From CAZTAR01 sp043813895 (GTDB lineage: Bacteria; Planctomycetota; Phycisphaerae; UBA1845; UTPLA1): a stretch of DNA of 39,243 nucleotides. A model generated the notes under the pieces. The model saw only the letters and a list, made by a program, of their open reading frames with translations. It did not search any database and was not told the origin of the DNA. Positions within the stretch are counted from its first letter, which is position 1. Every line of letters starts with the position of its first letter. The DNA lies in NCBI GenBank assembly GCA_043813895.1, contig JBDRKQ010000040.1:1-39243 (forward strand), written 5' to 3'. Both the position numbers and the translations under genes were made by a program. This document shows positions 30,522 to 37,869 of this stretch, one piece after another.

Positions 30522-31850
30522 TTGTCACTAAAGGTCATTCGCGACCCGGTCCATGATCACGTGTTCCTTGATCGGGTCGAGGACCGCCTGATCCTCGACT
30601 TGCTAGACACTCCCGAAGTTCAACGCCTTCGACGAATCCGCCAGCTCGGTGTCAGTCATCTGACTTATCCTGGAGCCGAACATAGCCGCTTCTCGCATTC
30701 CCTCGGAGTCTGGCACCTCACCAGGCAAGCACTCGCATTCCTTCAACGGAATGTTGGCGACGACCTCAAGCTGCCTGACGACCGCAAGCTGGCCGTAACC
30801 GCGGCGGCCTTGCTGCATGACATTGGCCACGGGCCGTTCTCCCGCGTTCTTGAGCGTGACTTTGCCGGCGACCACGAAAAGCGGACACGTGACCTGATCC
30901 GAGATGATACGACCGGCGTGCATCAAGCCTTGAAAGGCTGTGATGCGGGTCTCCCCGAGTTGGTTCACGCGCTGCTCGAAGGACAAGACCCCGAGTTAGC
31001 GTGGCTGCGAGCGCTGGTCACGAGCCAGCTTGACGCGGACCGTATGGATTACTTGCTGCGAGACAGTCATTTCTGCGGCGTGGGATACGGTCGGTACGAC
31101 CACCAGTACATTCTACACACGATGAACGTCCGACCCGTTCCGCCCAATGATCTACTGCAACCCGTCTGGCTTGACAAGGCATGTCGCGTCATTGAAGAGT
31201 ATCTTTTTGCTCGCCACTATATGCTGTGGAACGTTTACTACCACCACACGACCAAGGGTTACGAGCAGTTGCTCATCGCGATTTGTAGACGGGCGGCTCA
31301 TTTGCTGGCGAATGGAACGGCGCTCGCTGTCGACGATGCGTTAAAGGAGTTTATAAAGAAGAAACCGCTGACAAACGCTGAGCACCAGAAGGTTGATGAC
31401 AACATGGTGATGACACACGTGGCGAAGTGGCTGCACAGCGACGATAGCGTGCTCTCCGACCTGTGTCGCCGGCTTGTCTCGCGGAGAGGCTTTAAGCCGA
31501 TCGAATACAACGACGAACATGCGTCGTCGGTTTTCAGCCTGAGCACTGCGGTTAATCAGATCCGAGAGGGCTTGAAAGCCGCAGGCCTTGACCCGACCTA
31601 TTACTTCCACGAGGCGGATTTGAAATCGAAAACCTACGACTCATATCGACCCGAGAAAGAGGCGTCGGAGCAAACCGCCGTCAACGCAATCCTGATCCAG
31701 CAACCCGACGATGGTAGTGTAGCCGAAATCAGTTCGCTGCCAGGCATGGAACGCCTCAAAGCCGTAACGGACAGACCTGAACGTCGGCAGTACTTCTACG
31801 TGCCTGAGGAGCATCGCGAGGAAGCAAGGCATAAGCTCCTTTCAGCATAA
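30522..31850 (+). CDS. HD-domain phosphohydrolase (YwfO/dNTPase-like)
   Basis: The 442-residue protein starts at TTG 30522, in GGTGGGGGATTGAAGCTTG, and opens with KVIRDPVHDHVFLD and RLRRIRQLGVSHLTYPGAEHSRFSHSLGVWH, the hallmark of this HD family. The metal site is intact: His59, His99-Asp100 (LLHDIGHGPFS) and Asp171 in QLDADRMDYLLRDS. Relatives hydrolyse dNTPs or phosphate esters; the Enterococcus EF1143 homologue is a dNTP triphosphohydrolase. The C-terminal ~150 residues (TAVNQIREGLKAAGL, YRPEKEASEQTAVNAI) are typical of the YwfO group. It is coupled to the YwgA-like gene, and its DNA is visibly less GC-rich than its neighbours (about half GC in 31201-31380). dNTP depletion is a known anti-phage strategy, so defence is possible but unproven. 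Confidence 0.88.
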   Translation: MSLKVIRDPVHDHVFLDRVEDRLILDLLDTPEVQRLRRIRQLGVSHLTYPGAEHSRFSHSLGVWHLTRQALAFLQRNVGDDLKLPDDRKLAVTAAALLHDIGHGPFSRVLERDFAGDHEKRTRDLIRDDTTGVHQALKGCDAGLPELVHALLEGQDPELAWLRALVTSQLDADRMDYLLRDSHFCGVGYGRYDHQYILHTMNVRPVPPNDLLQPVWLDKACRVIEEYLFARHYMLWNVYYHHTTKGYEQLLIAICRRAAHLLANGTALAVDDALKEFIKKKPLTNAEHQKVDDNMVMTHVAKWLHSDDSVLSDLCRRLVSRRGFKPIEYNDEHASSVFSLSTAVNQIREGLKAAGLDPTYYFHEADLKSKTYDSYRPEKEASEQTAVNAILIQQPDDGSVAEISSLPGMERLKAVTDRPERRQYFYVPEEHREEARHKLLSA

Positions 31851-31868
31851 AAGCAGCAGGGGTCACGA

Positions 31869-33089
31869 ATGACTTCTCATCTCACCCGCTGGTCGCTGGC
31901 AATCTGTCTGTTGACTCTGGGTCTCGCAGCGGCATACGCCCCGCCGGTTCGGGCGGACGGCTGCGCCCAACGGCGTGACGACGACCCCGAGCCGAAGGAC
32001 AAGAAGAAGAAAAAAAAGTCGTCAAAGTCCGGCAAGTCCGCGAAGGGAAAGTCGGACAAGGATGGGGACAAGGGCTCCAAGCGCAAGAAGTCTGACGAGG
32101 ATCACCTCAAGCCGTTCCCGAGCGGAATCCGCGAAGACCTTTTCAAGGCCTACGTGGGCGATGGATTCAAAGTCCACCGCACGGATCACTTCACGGTGCT
32201 GTACGACGCCGACAAGGAAATCGTCCGGGACTTCATCACGCGCCTGGAGAGAACCTACGAGTCAGTTCACCGGTTCGCCGCCAAGGCGGGAATCGAGATC
32301 CACTATCCGGAGGAGAAGCTGATCGTCATCTTCTGCCGGAGCTACGATGAATTCGACCGGCTCAACAAACAGATCGTCGGGCAGAGCGTCCCGCCGAATG
32401 TCGCGGGCCTCTATTGGAGCCACCCGATTAACTTCTCCATATTCTACGACTTCGCGAAATCGCGGCCCGTGCTCGAGGTCATGGCCAAGGTCGAACGGTT
32501 GCAGGAAGAAGCGCGCAAAGCGAAAGACCGGGCAACCCGAAAGGCCAAATCACGCGAAGCCAGATTCTACCTCAACTACCTGAACAGCATGCAGGACTCG
32601 CAGAACCGCTCCGTCGTGCAGCACGAGGTCACCCACCAGTTGATGTTCAACTTTCAGGTCCATGCGGTGCCCGGCCCAAACCCGCAATGGTTCGCCGAGG
32701 GCCTGGCGACCCAGTTCGAGCCGCCACCTGGTAAGATGGGGGCAGGCTCCGCCGTGATCAACCAGCGCCGCCTGCAGGTCTTCCGTGAAGCGTATGAGAA
32801 GGGCGGACTCGACTTGAGGCAGTTCGTTGCAAAGCACACGCCCACCTCGGGCATGCTCTCGGACGAGGGCTACGCAGTTTCCTGGGCGCTGACCAACTAT
32901 CTCATCAGGCGAAAAAAGGAAAGTCTGCAGAAGTACATCACCTTGATCAAAGAGCGCGATCCGGCGGAGCCATTCACGCCGGACGAGGCTGTTGAGCTTT
33001 TCGAGGGATGTTTCGGCAAGCTCGACGAGCGGTTCCAATCCAAGTTCCGCAAATACACCATGAAGCTGCCGTACCGGCCATCCAGGTAG
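31869..33089 (+). CDS. DUF1570-family exported putative zinc metallopeptidase
   Basis: The 406-residue protein starts at ATG 31869 after AGGGG (6 nt). A signal peptide (RWSLAICLLTLGLAAAYA, PPVRADG) is followed by a Lys/Ser/Gly-rich low-complexity stretch (residues ~45-75, KDKKKKKKSSKSGKSAKGK). The catalytic domain has SVVQHEVTHQLMFNF, with HEVTH as a HExxH zinc motif, and PQWFAEGLATQFE, whose Glu would be the third ligand. These are DUF1570 features common in Planctomycetes. Substrates are not known. It starts 18 bp after the HD gene, so it may be in the same transcript, but it has normal GC for this chromosome and an unrelated function. Confidence 0.85.
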   Translation: MTSHLTRWSLAICLLTLGLAAAYAPPVRADGCAQRRDDDPEPKDKKKKKKSSKSGKSAKGKSDKDGDKGSKRKKSDEDHLKPFPSGIREDLFKAYVGDGFKVHRTDHFTVLYDADKEIVRDFITRLERTYESVHRFAAKAGIEIHYPEEKLIVIFCRSYDEFDRLNKQIVGQSVPPNVAGLYWSHPINFSIFYDFAKSRPVLEVMAKVERLQEEARKAKDRATRKAKSREARFYLNYLNSMQDSQNRSVVQHEVTHQLMFNFQVHAVPGPNPQWFAEGLATQFEPPPGKMGAGSAVINQRRLQVFREAYEKGGLDLRQFVAKHTPTSGMLSDEGYAVSWALTNYLIRRKKESLQKYITLIKERDPAEPFTPDEAVELFEGCFGKLDERFQSKFRKYTMKLPYRPSR

Positions 33090-33280
33090 CGTACGCGGCA
33101 TGGCGCCGGCGTTCATCAGCCATTTCGGCATCCCCACTTGCTATTGCGGCCCAAAGCGGTTGAAATGGCGGTCCGGAATGCCGGACGCGGACTTCGCCTG
33201 ACACTGCGCGACGCGCCGGCGAGAAACGAAACAACCCAATTGTGCAGGGCGGCTGGGGCAACCCGGGTACCAAGTGTCGC

Positions 33281-33300
33281 GCCCGACTCCCGTGTCGGGC
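33281..33300. repeat. Hairpin GCCCGAC-TCCCGT-GTCGGGC
   Basis: This perfect 7-bp stem with 6-nt loop is of the same design as the two hairpins flanking the composite element at 24372-24525 (stem (G)(G/T/C)CCGAC / GTCGG). It lies 48 bp before a 36-residue ORF. Confidence 0.65.
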
Positions 33301-33348
33301 CTCGAAGACCCGTTGCCTCCGACGCCAAGTGTGACAAGGAGCGTAAGT

Positions 33349-33459
33349 ATGTTTGGTGGTGGCAGCTTTCTGGGTATCTACGGGCTTTTCTTCGTCATCA
33401 ACTTGATTATCCAGTTCTTCACCGGCGGTCTGAACGACCTGTTCGGAACAGCGGTGTAG
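33349..33459 (+). CDS. Small hydrophobic protein, 36 residues
   Basis: The ORF begins with ATG 33349 and has a textbook ribosome-binding site, AAGGAG at 33336-33341 with a 7-nt spacer. The peptide is FGGGSFLGIYGLFFVINLIIQFFTGG followed by LNDLFGTAV, one likely membrane helix flanked by glycines. The strong start signal and clear membrane composition make it more credible than a chance ORF. It stands alone on the plus strand after the DUF1570 gene. I do not recognise a named family. Confidence 0.6.
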   Translation: MFGGGSFLGIYGLFFVINLIIQFFTGGLNDLFGTAV

Positions 33460-33856
33460 AACTGCACGCTGAGTCTCTGTCCGGCCGAGGAGCCACGAAG
33501 AGCCGCGGGCTTCAGCCCGCGCGGCCGTCCGAACACGCGCGCGCTGGATGATAGGAGGCGGCCGCGCGGCCTGAACCGATCGTCTGCGTTCTCTTCGGGA
33601 CTCCCCTATGCCGCCGGACCAGTAACTCAAGCCATCCGCAAAGACCCAACACATCGTGTTCTCGTTGCTGGCCCTGGATCACGCGGCACCAGCTTCCGCA
33701 CATGCTGCGGATTCCGCAGCGCACCGAACGCTGCGGGCTGAGCCGACCAGCTCATCGGGGCGATTCGCCGTTCCGCATTTAGGGGGCACATCTTGGGCCC
33801 GGATCGATTCGTCGGTAAGATGGAGATCCTGGTGCGGTGTCGGCTGAGACCCCGCG
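33460..33856. other. Intergenic region with repeat
   Basis: The region holds the AGCCGCGGGCTTCAGCCCGCGCGG palindrome (see 33504-33521) and GC-rich, non-coding DNA. No RNA gene or clear promoter was found. Confidence 0.4.
33504..33521. repeat. Palindromic repeat CGCGGGCT-TC-AGCCCGCG
   Basis: This perfect 8-bp stem with 2-nt loop is the sister of 11295-11312. Flanking similarity (CGGCCGAGGAGCCA upstream here, CGGCAGAGGAGCCA upstream there) shows the repeat unit extends beyond the stem. Confidence 0.8.
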
Positions 33857-33922
33857 ATGGGCCGCCCGCGCAAGAAGACGAATTCGGCGAAGAAGCGGCG
33901 GAAGAAGTACCAACTGTCCTAA
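33857..33922 (+). CDS. Very small basic peptide, 21 residues
   Basis: The ATG 33857 opens MGRPRKKTNSAKKRRKKYQLS and then TAA. Ten of 21 residues are Lys or Arg. Its ribosome-binding site is weak (GAGACC). It ends 33 bp before the cytidylate-kinase-like gene, so it could be a leader peptide or a small nucleic-acid-binding protein. It is short enough to arise by chance, so support is moderate. Confidence 0.4.
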   Translation: MGRPRKKTNSAKKRRKKYQLS

Positions 33923-33955
33923 CTTCTGAAAGGCGGTTGTTGGAGGTGCCAGACG

Positions 33956-34672
33956 ATGTCGAAACGACGGAAGTATGACGGCCCTGGGATCGACAAGCTG
34001 GTCGAGAAACAAATGAGGCACTGGGAGCTGGCTCGCTCTCAGCGTCTGACTTTGCCTGTCGACCAAAGGTCCGAAGTCGCGGACTTCATCGCGATCTCGC
34101 GCGAGATTGGCGCCGGGGCCGCGGAAGCGGCCTCGCTGATCGCCGCGCGCTTGAACTGGCCGAAGATCGACAGGGAAATTCTCCAGGCAATGACCGGCGA
34201 CGATGCCACCAGGCACAAAATCTATGAGTCGATGGATGAGCGCGACCTGAAGTGGTGGGAAGAGTTCTGTCGATCCATCCTCGAGCCGGACTTCGTGCGG
34301 AACGATTACTTCGGGCGTCTTGTGAAGACCACACTCTCTCTTGCGCGCCAGAGCTCGGCCGTCTTTCTTGGCCGAGGCATCGACATCATGCTCCCGCGCG
34401 ACCTCGGTTTCCGGGTACGCCTTGTGGCGCCGTTCGACACGCGCGTCGAGCGTATTGCAGTGCGTAAGGGCATGTCGACCGAAGAAGCTCGAAGGGACGT
34501 GCAGAGGATAGACCGCGAGCGCGCCGAGTTCATCGAGAACCACTTTCACGTCCGCGACGATGACACGGCACGATTCGACCTGACGCTCAGCACAGAACAC
34601 CTGACTCCTGTTCAGATCGCGGATGTCATCTTGTTGGTGCGAGACGTCATGAAAGGGCGCTCCACGAAATGA
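33956..34672 (+). CDS. Cytidylate kinase-like protein
   Basis: The 238-residue protein starts at ATG 33956 with GGAGG 9 nt upstream. The motif FIAISREIGAGAAEAASLIAARLNWPKIDREIL resembles the cytidylate-kinase-2 family, whose members begin with ISR(Q/E)xGSGG and bind nucleotide through a modified P-loop. Here GAGAAEAA replaces the GSGG(K/R) form, so the usual lysine or arginine is missing. Downstream, SAVFLGRGIDIMLP and FRVRLVAPFDTRVERIA correspond to the NMP-kinase core, and ARRDVQRIDRERAEFIENHF to the lid. Catalysis as a CMP kinase is therefore doubtful; a regulatory or different kinase role is possible. Confidence 0.75.
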   Translation: MSKRRKYDGPGIDKLVEKQMRHWELARSQRLTLPVDQRSEVADFIAISREIGAGAAEAASLIAARLNWPKIDREILQAMTGDDATRHKIYESMDERDLKWWEEFCRSILEPDFVRNDYFGRLVKTTLSLARQSSAVFLGRGIDIMLPRDLGFRVRLVAPFDTRVERIAVRKGMSTEEARRDVQRIDRERAEFIENHFHVRDDDTARFDLTLSTEHLTPVQIADVILLVRDVMKGRSTK

Positions 34673-35048
34673 GAAGTAACGGAGCCCGCGCAGACCGCTC
34701 CCAAACCTGCGGGGGTGAGAGACTCCAGGGATCTCGGGGGTGGTAGGGATCGTAGATGAGGTCTTCGCACGATAGCTGGCGTGCGTGTGGCTTGACGCCG
34801 CTGGTCGCCGGGAAGTGTCGCGTGTCGTGCGAAAGCCTCTCGCGGCGACGCAAGGAGCGAGGCGAGGCGTGTTGACCAGCTTAGTGCGAATGCGGAACGG
34901 CTCGTTCGAGCACTATGACTCCTTCGACGCCTTGTGGGAGTCCACATGTCTCCCTGGTGAGGGGGATGGTAGGAAAGCCTAGAAAACAGTTACTATTTCC
35001 CCCTGCGCCGCTGGCTGAATGAAGCGACGGGCTCACCAATCCCCAGGG
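34673..35048. other. 376-bp intergenic region
   Basis: It separates the cytidylate-kinase-like gene from the convergent sugar transferase gene. A possible 37-codon ORF (34869-34982) is listed separately. No terminator hairpin, RNA gene or repeat stood out. Confidence 0.4.
34869..34982 (+). CDS. Possible small protein, 37 residues
   Basis: GTG 34869 has GAGG 6 nt upstream. The peptide LTSLVRMRNGSFEHYDSFDALWESTCLPGEGDGRKA has a composed, globular-looking middle (RMRNGSFEHYDSFDALWES), unlike most chance frames. It is short and has no recognised relatives, so it is only tentative. Confidence 0.3.
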   Translation: MLTSLVRMRNGSFEHYDSFDALWESTCLPGEGDGRKA

Positions 35049-35768
35049 TCAATACGCCCCGCGTGCAGATGCCACCGCGGGGATCGTCTTCACGAGAATC
35101 TGAAAGTCCAGCGACAGGGAGCGGTTGCGGATGTACCACACGTCCAGGGCCAGCCATTCTTCGTAGGGGATCTCCGTCCGGCCGCAGACTTGCCAGAGGC
35201 AGGTGATGCCGGGCTTGACCGTGAAGCGCATGCGTTGTTGCGGCGTGTTGGTGACCACTTCGTCCAGCGGCAGGGGTCTGGGGCCGACGAGCGACATGTT
35301 GCCGATCAGCACGTTCAGAAACTGCGGCAGCTCGTCGATGCTCGACCTCCGCAGCCAGCGGCCGATCGGCGTCACGCGCGGATCGTTCTTCATTTTGAAG
35401 CACGGCCCCGTCGGCAGCGAGTTGAACTTGCGGAACAGCTCCTTGTCGTCGTCCGCACCGGCGTACATCGTGCGGAGCTTGTACATGGTGAATGGGACCT
35501 GGTCCTTGCCTGCCCGCTTCTGGTGGAAGAAGGCCGGACCGCGCGAGGTCAGCTTGATGAGGATCGCGGCCACCAGAACGATCGGGGCGGAAACCGCCAG
35601 GGCAATAAGCGAGATCGCAACGTCCGTCGCGCGCGAGATGACCGCATAGGCCCGGTCGTGCTTCTGGCCGGCGACGGCAGGCTCTTTCAGCCGCACGGCC
35701 GCCGCGACGCTTTCCAGCACGTCCAGCGTGATGACAGAGCTATCGCTGTGGTACATGTCTTGCTTCAT
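35049..35768 (-). CDS. Polyprenyl-phosphate sugar-1-phosphate transferase
   Basis: The 239-residue protein belongs to the bacterial sugar transferase family that starts exopolysaccharide or O-antigen repeat synthesis by moving a sugar-phosphate from a nucleotide sugar to undecaprenyl phosphate. One N-terminal helix (ISLIALAVSAPIVLVAAILIKL) anchors it in the inner membrane. The catalytic domain has FFHQKRAGKDQVPFTMYKLRTM, then RRSSIDELPQFLNVLIGNMSLVGPRPLP and KPGITCLWQVCGR, all signature motifs. The single helix puts it with the short, WcaJ-core-like enzymes rather than the full five-helix form. The ATG at 35768 follows GGGGGGGCAGA. It is the last gene of the minus-strand polysaccharide cluster. 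Confidence 0.93.
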   Translation of the reverse strand: MKQDMYHSDSSVITLDVLESVAAAVRLKEPAVAGQKHDRAYAVISRATDVAISLIALAVSAPIVLVAAILIKLTSRGPAFFHQKRAGKDQVPFTMYKLRTMYAGADDDKELFRKFNSLPTGPCFKMKNDPRVTPIGRWLRRSSIDELPQFLNVLIGNMSLVGPRPLPLDEVVTNTPQQRMRFTVKPGITCLWQVCGRTEIPYEEWLALDVWYIRNRSLSLDFQILVKTIPAVASARGAY

Positions 35769-35796
35769 TCTGCCCCCCCGGGCGGCGCACGAGCCG

Positions 35797-36606
35797 TCAC
35801 ACCTCCGTCATTCCGAAACGCTTCTCCGACCGATCAGCGCCGCGCAGCCGCACGCGCCAACGAAGCGCGTTCCACACGAATAGCGGGTTCCCGATCAGAT
35901 AGCGCCGCCACTTGCCGACGGGATCGACAAGCAGCCGGAACAGCCACTCTCCACCGATTCTGCACAACCAGGCGGGCGCTCTTCGCTCCCGGCCGGCCAA
36001 GTAATCGAGCAGCGCGCCGATACACCAACGCACCGGCACGCGCAAGTCCTTCCCATGATCCGCCAGCCATTGCTCCTGCCGAGGGCTGGAGAGACCCACC
36101 GCCAGCACATCCGGTCCGGCCGCATTGATCGCCTCCACAATCCCCGCGGACTCATCCGGCCCGAAGTAACCGTGGTGCGTGCCGACAATACTCAGACTCG
36201 GCACAAGCTCGCGAAGCTTCGCCGCAGCCTTCTCCGCGATCAACGCTTCCCCGCCGAGCAGATACAATGACAGCTTCTCCTCCGCACACCGCTTGGCGAA
36301 CTTCGGAAAGTAGTCCGCGGCGGTCATCCGTTCCGGCAGCAGCCGCCCGCTCCACCGGCTTGCCCACACCACCGACGCGCCGTCCGCGTAGAGCACCTCG
36401 CAACTCGATAGCAGGTTGCGGAAGTGTGCGTGCCGGCAGGCGAGGTTCACCGTGTGCGCGTTGGCGTAACACGCCGTCGTGCGAAGCCCGGCTCGCGCCC
36501 GCTGGACGAGCAACTCGATCAACCCGTCCGTCTTCAGGGGACGAATGGGCAGACCCAGCACATCCACCGCCTGGGGCGGCTCAGATGGCGGCCGCAATCC
36601 CGGCAT
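35797..36606 (-). CDS. WecG/TagA/CpsF-family glycosyltransferase
   Basis: The 269-residue protein has the family landmarks CYANAHTVNLA, the acidic YADGASVVWAS motif (catalytic Asp), LYLLGG, and AVGLSSPRQEQWLADH. The family transfers ManNAc-type or other sugars to a lipid-linked intermediate at the inner face of the membrane. I chose ATG 36606 with GGAG 8 nt upstream; it overlaps the 3' end of the GT4 gene by 26 bp, so the two are translationally coupled. The C-terminal GKWRRYLIGNPLFVWNAL helix fits membrane association. Confidence 0.92.
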   Translation of the reverse strand: MPGLRPPSEPPQAVDVLGLPIRPLKTDGLIELLVQRARAGLRTTACYANAHTVNLACRHAHFRNLLSSCEVLYADGASVVWASRWSGRLLPERMTAADYFPKFAKRCAEEKLSLYLLGGEALIAEKAAAKLRELVPSLSIVGTHHGYFGPDESAGIVEAINAAGPDVLAVGLSSPRQEQWLADHGKDLRVPVRWCIGALLDYLAGRERRAPAWLCRIGGEWLFRLLVDPVGKWRRYLIGNPLFVWNALRWRVRLRGADRSEKRFGMTEV

Positions 36607-37771
36607 GAGCCTTGCTCCGTTGAACCAACAATCTCTCGTAAAGGGCCGCGTACCTGCCGACGACGTCGCGCGCCAGGAAGCGCTGCTCCACCGTACGGCG
36701 CGCTTCGCGCGCGAGCCGCTGAGCCATCGGCGCGTCATCGATCAGGCTCGCCAGGGCCGAAGCCAATGCCGCTGCGTTCTCCGGCTCGACCAGCAGGCCG
36801 TTCTCACCGGAAGAAATCGCCTCAGGTACACCGCCGACGTTTGTCGCGACAACAGGACAGCCGGCCGCCATCGCTTCGAGCAGCACGTTGGGCATACCCT
36901 CAGACTTCGACGGCATACACACAACGTCCGCCGCCCAGAACACCGGCCACACATCCGCGTGAAAGCCGGCGAGCCGAACCATATCACTCACGCCGCGCCG
37001 GCGAATCCGCTCTTCGAGTTCGCCTTGATCCGGCCCGTCGCCCGCGACGACAACACGGGCGCCGGGGTGCGTCTCGCGCAGGATGGCAGCGGCATCTATC
37101 AGCGTGTCAATCCCTTTCTCGTAGCTCAGCCGCGCGACGGTGACAATGAGCGGTTCACCAGGCGACACGCCCCACGCGCGCCGTAGCGATTCCGCGGCAG
37201 CCGCATCGCGCTCGGGCGGCGGGTCGATGCCCGTGTGAATCACCGTGACGCGATCCGCATTCATGCGCAGCCGTTCTACACAGTCCCGCTTCACGGCCTC
37301 GGACACGGCGATCGTGTGCGTCGGCAACCAGGCGGTGGCTACATCTAGAAGGCGATCGGTCTTGCGCCGCTTGGCGCGGCGAAATGCGCCGATTGCATAG
37401 GCGGTCGACACATTCACAGACATCCCCGACCAGCGTGCTGCCGCCCCGCCGAACAAATCCGCCCGCAACAAGTGCGTGTGAACGAGATCGCAGTTAGTCT
37501 CCTTGAGCAATCGCCGGATCCCAAGAACCGCCCGCGGGTCCTGCTCGCCCGGCATGTCCAGGTTGTACGTCGTGACGCCGAGCGACTCGAGTTCGTCTCG
37601 AACGGGCCCACCCTCGTAGAAGCAGGCGGCCGACAGATCGAAAGCCTCCCGGTCGAGATGGCGTGCGATCTGCAACAGCCATTTTGTATCGGTCTTGATC
37701 GCGAACGTCGAAACGAGATGGAGAAGCCTCCATCTGCCATTTCGCGGCCCGGTTGTGTGCAAGGAACTCAT
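36581..37771 (-). CDS. GT4-family glycosyltransferase (polysaccharide cluster)
   Basis: This GT-B enzyme has HLVSTFAIKTDTKWLL and VHTHLLRADLFGG in its N-terminal half. The GT4 donor-binding half has VARLSYEKGIDTLIDAAAI, VVAGDGPDQGELE, and the EGMPNVLLEAMAAGCPVVATNVGGVPE signature with the ExxxxxxxE glutamates. It probably adds a sugar to the growing lipid-linked oligosaccharide in the cytoplasm. I take ATG 37771 (396 residues); an ATG at 37789 is an alternative. The ORF extends further upstream through a dispersed repeat that should not be counted as protein. Confidence 0.9.
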   Translation of the reverse strand: MSSLHTTGPRNGRWRLLHLVSTFAIKTDTKWLLQIARHLDREAFDLSAACFYEGGPVRDELESLGVTTYNLDMPGEQDPRAVLGIRRLLKETNCDLVHTHLLRADLFGGAAARWSGMSVNVSTAYAIGAFRRAKRRKTDRLLDVATAWLPTHTIAVSEAVKRDCVERLRMNADRVTVIHTGIDPPPERDAAAAESLRRAWGVSPGEPLIVTVARLSYEKGIDTLIDAAAILRETHPGARVVVAGDGPDQGELEERIRRRGVSDMVRLAGFHADVWPVFWAADVVCMPSKSEGMPNVLLEAMAAGCPVVATNVGGVPEAISSGENGLLVEPENAAALASALASLIDDAPMAQRLAREARRTVEQRFLARDVVGRYAALYERLLVQRSKAHAGIAAAI

Positions 37772-37820
37772 GCTTCTTTGAGGCCCCATCCATAGTCTAC
37801 CCGACGCGATCGCCGGGTGC

Positions 37821-37843
37821 CACTGGCGGCTTGCCCGCCAATG
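37821..37843. repeat. Hairpin repeat CACTGGCGG-CTTGC-CCGCCAATG
   Basis: The 23-nt word pairs with one mismatch (C-A) in its stem. Perfect copies occur at 39177-39199 and, inverted, at 39221-39243. It sits in the gap between the two GT4 genes and would be transcribed within the cluster mRNA. Confidence 0.85.
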
Positions 37844-37869
37844 CAATTCTGCCCCCCCACAACTGTCTT

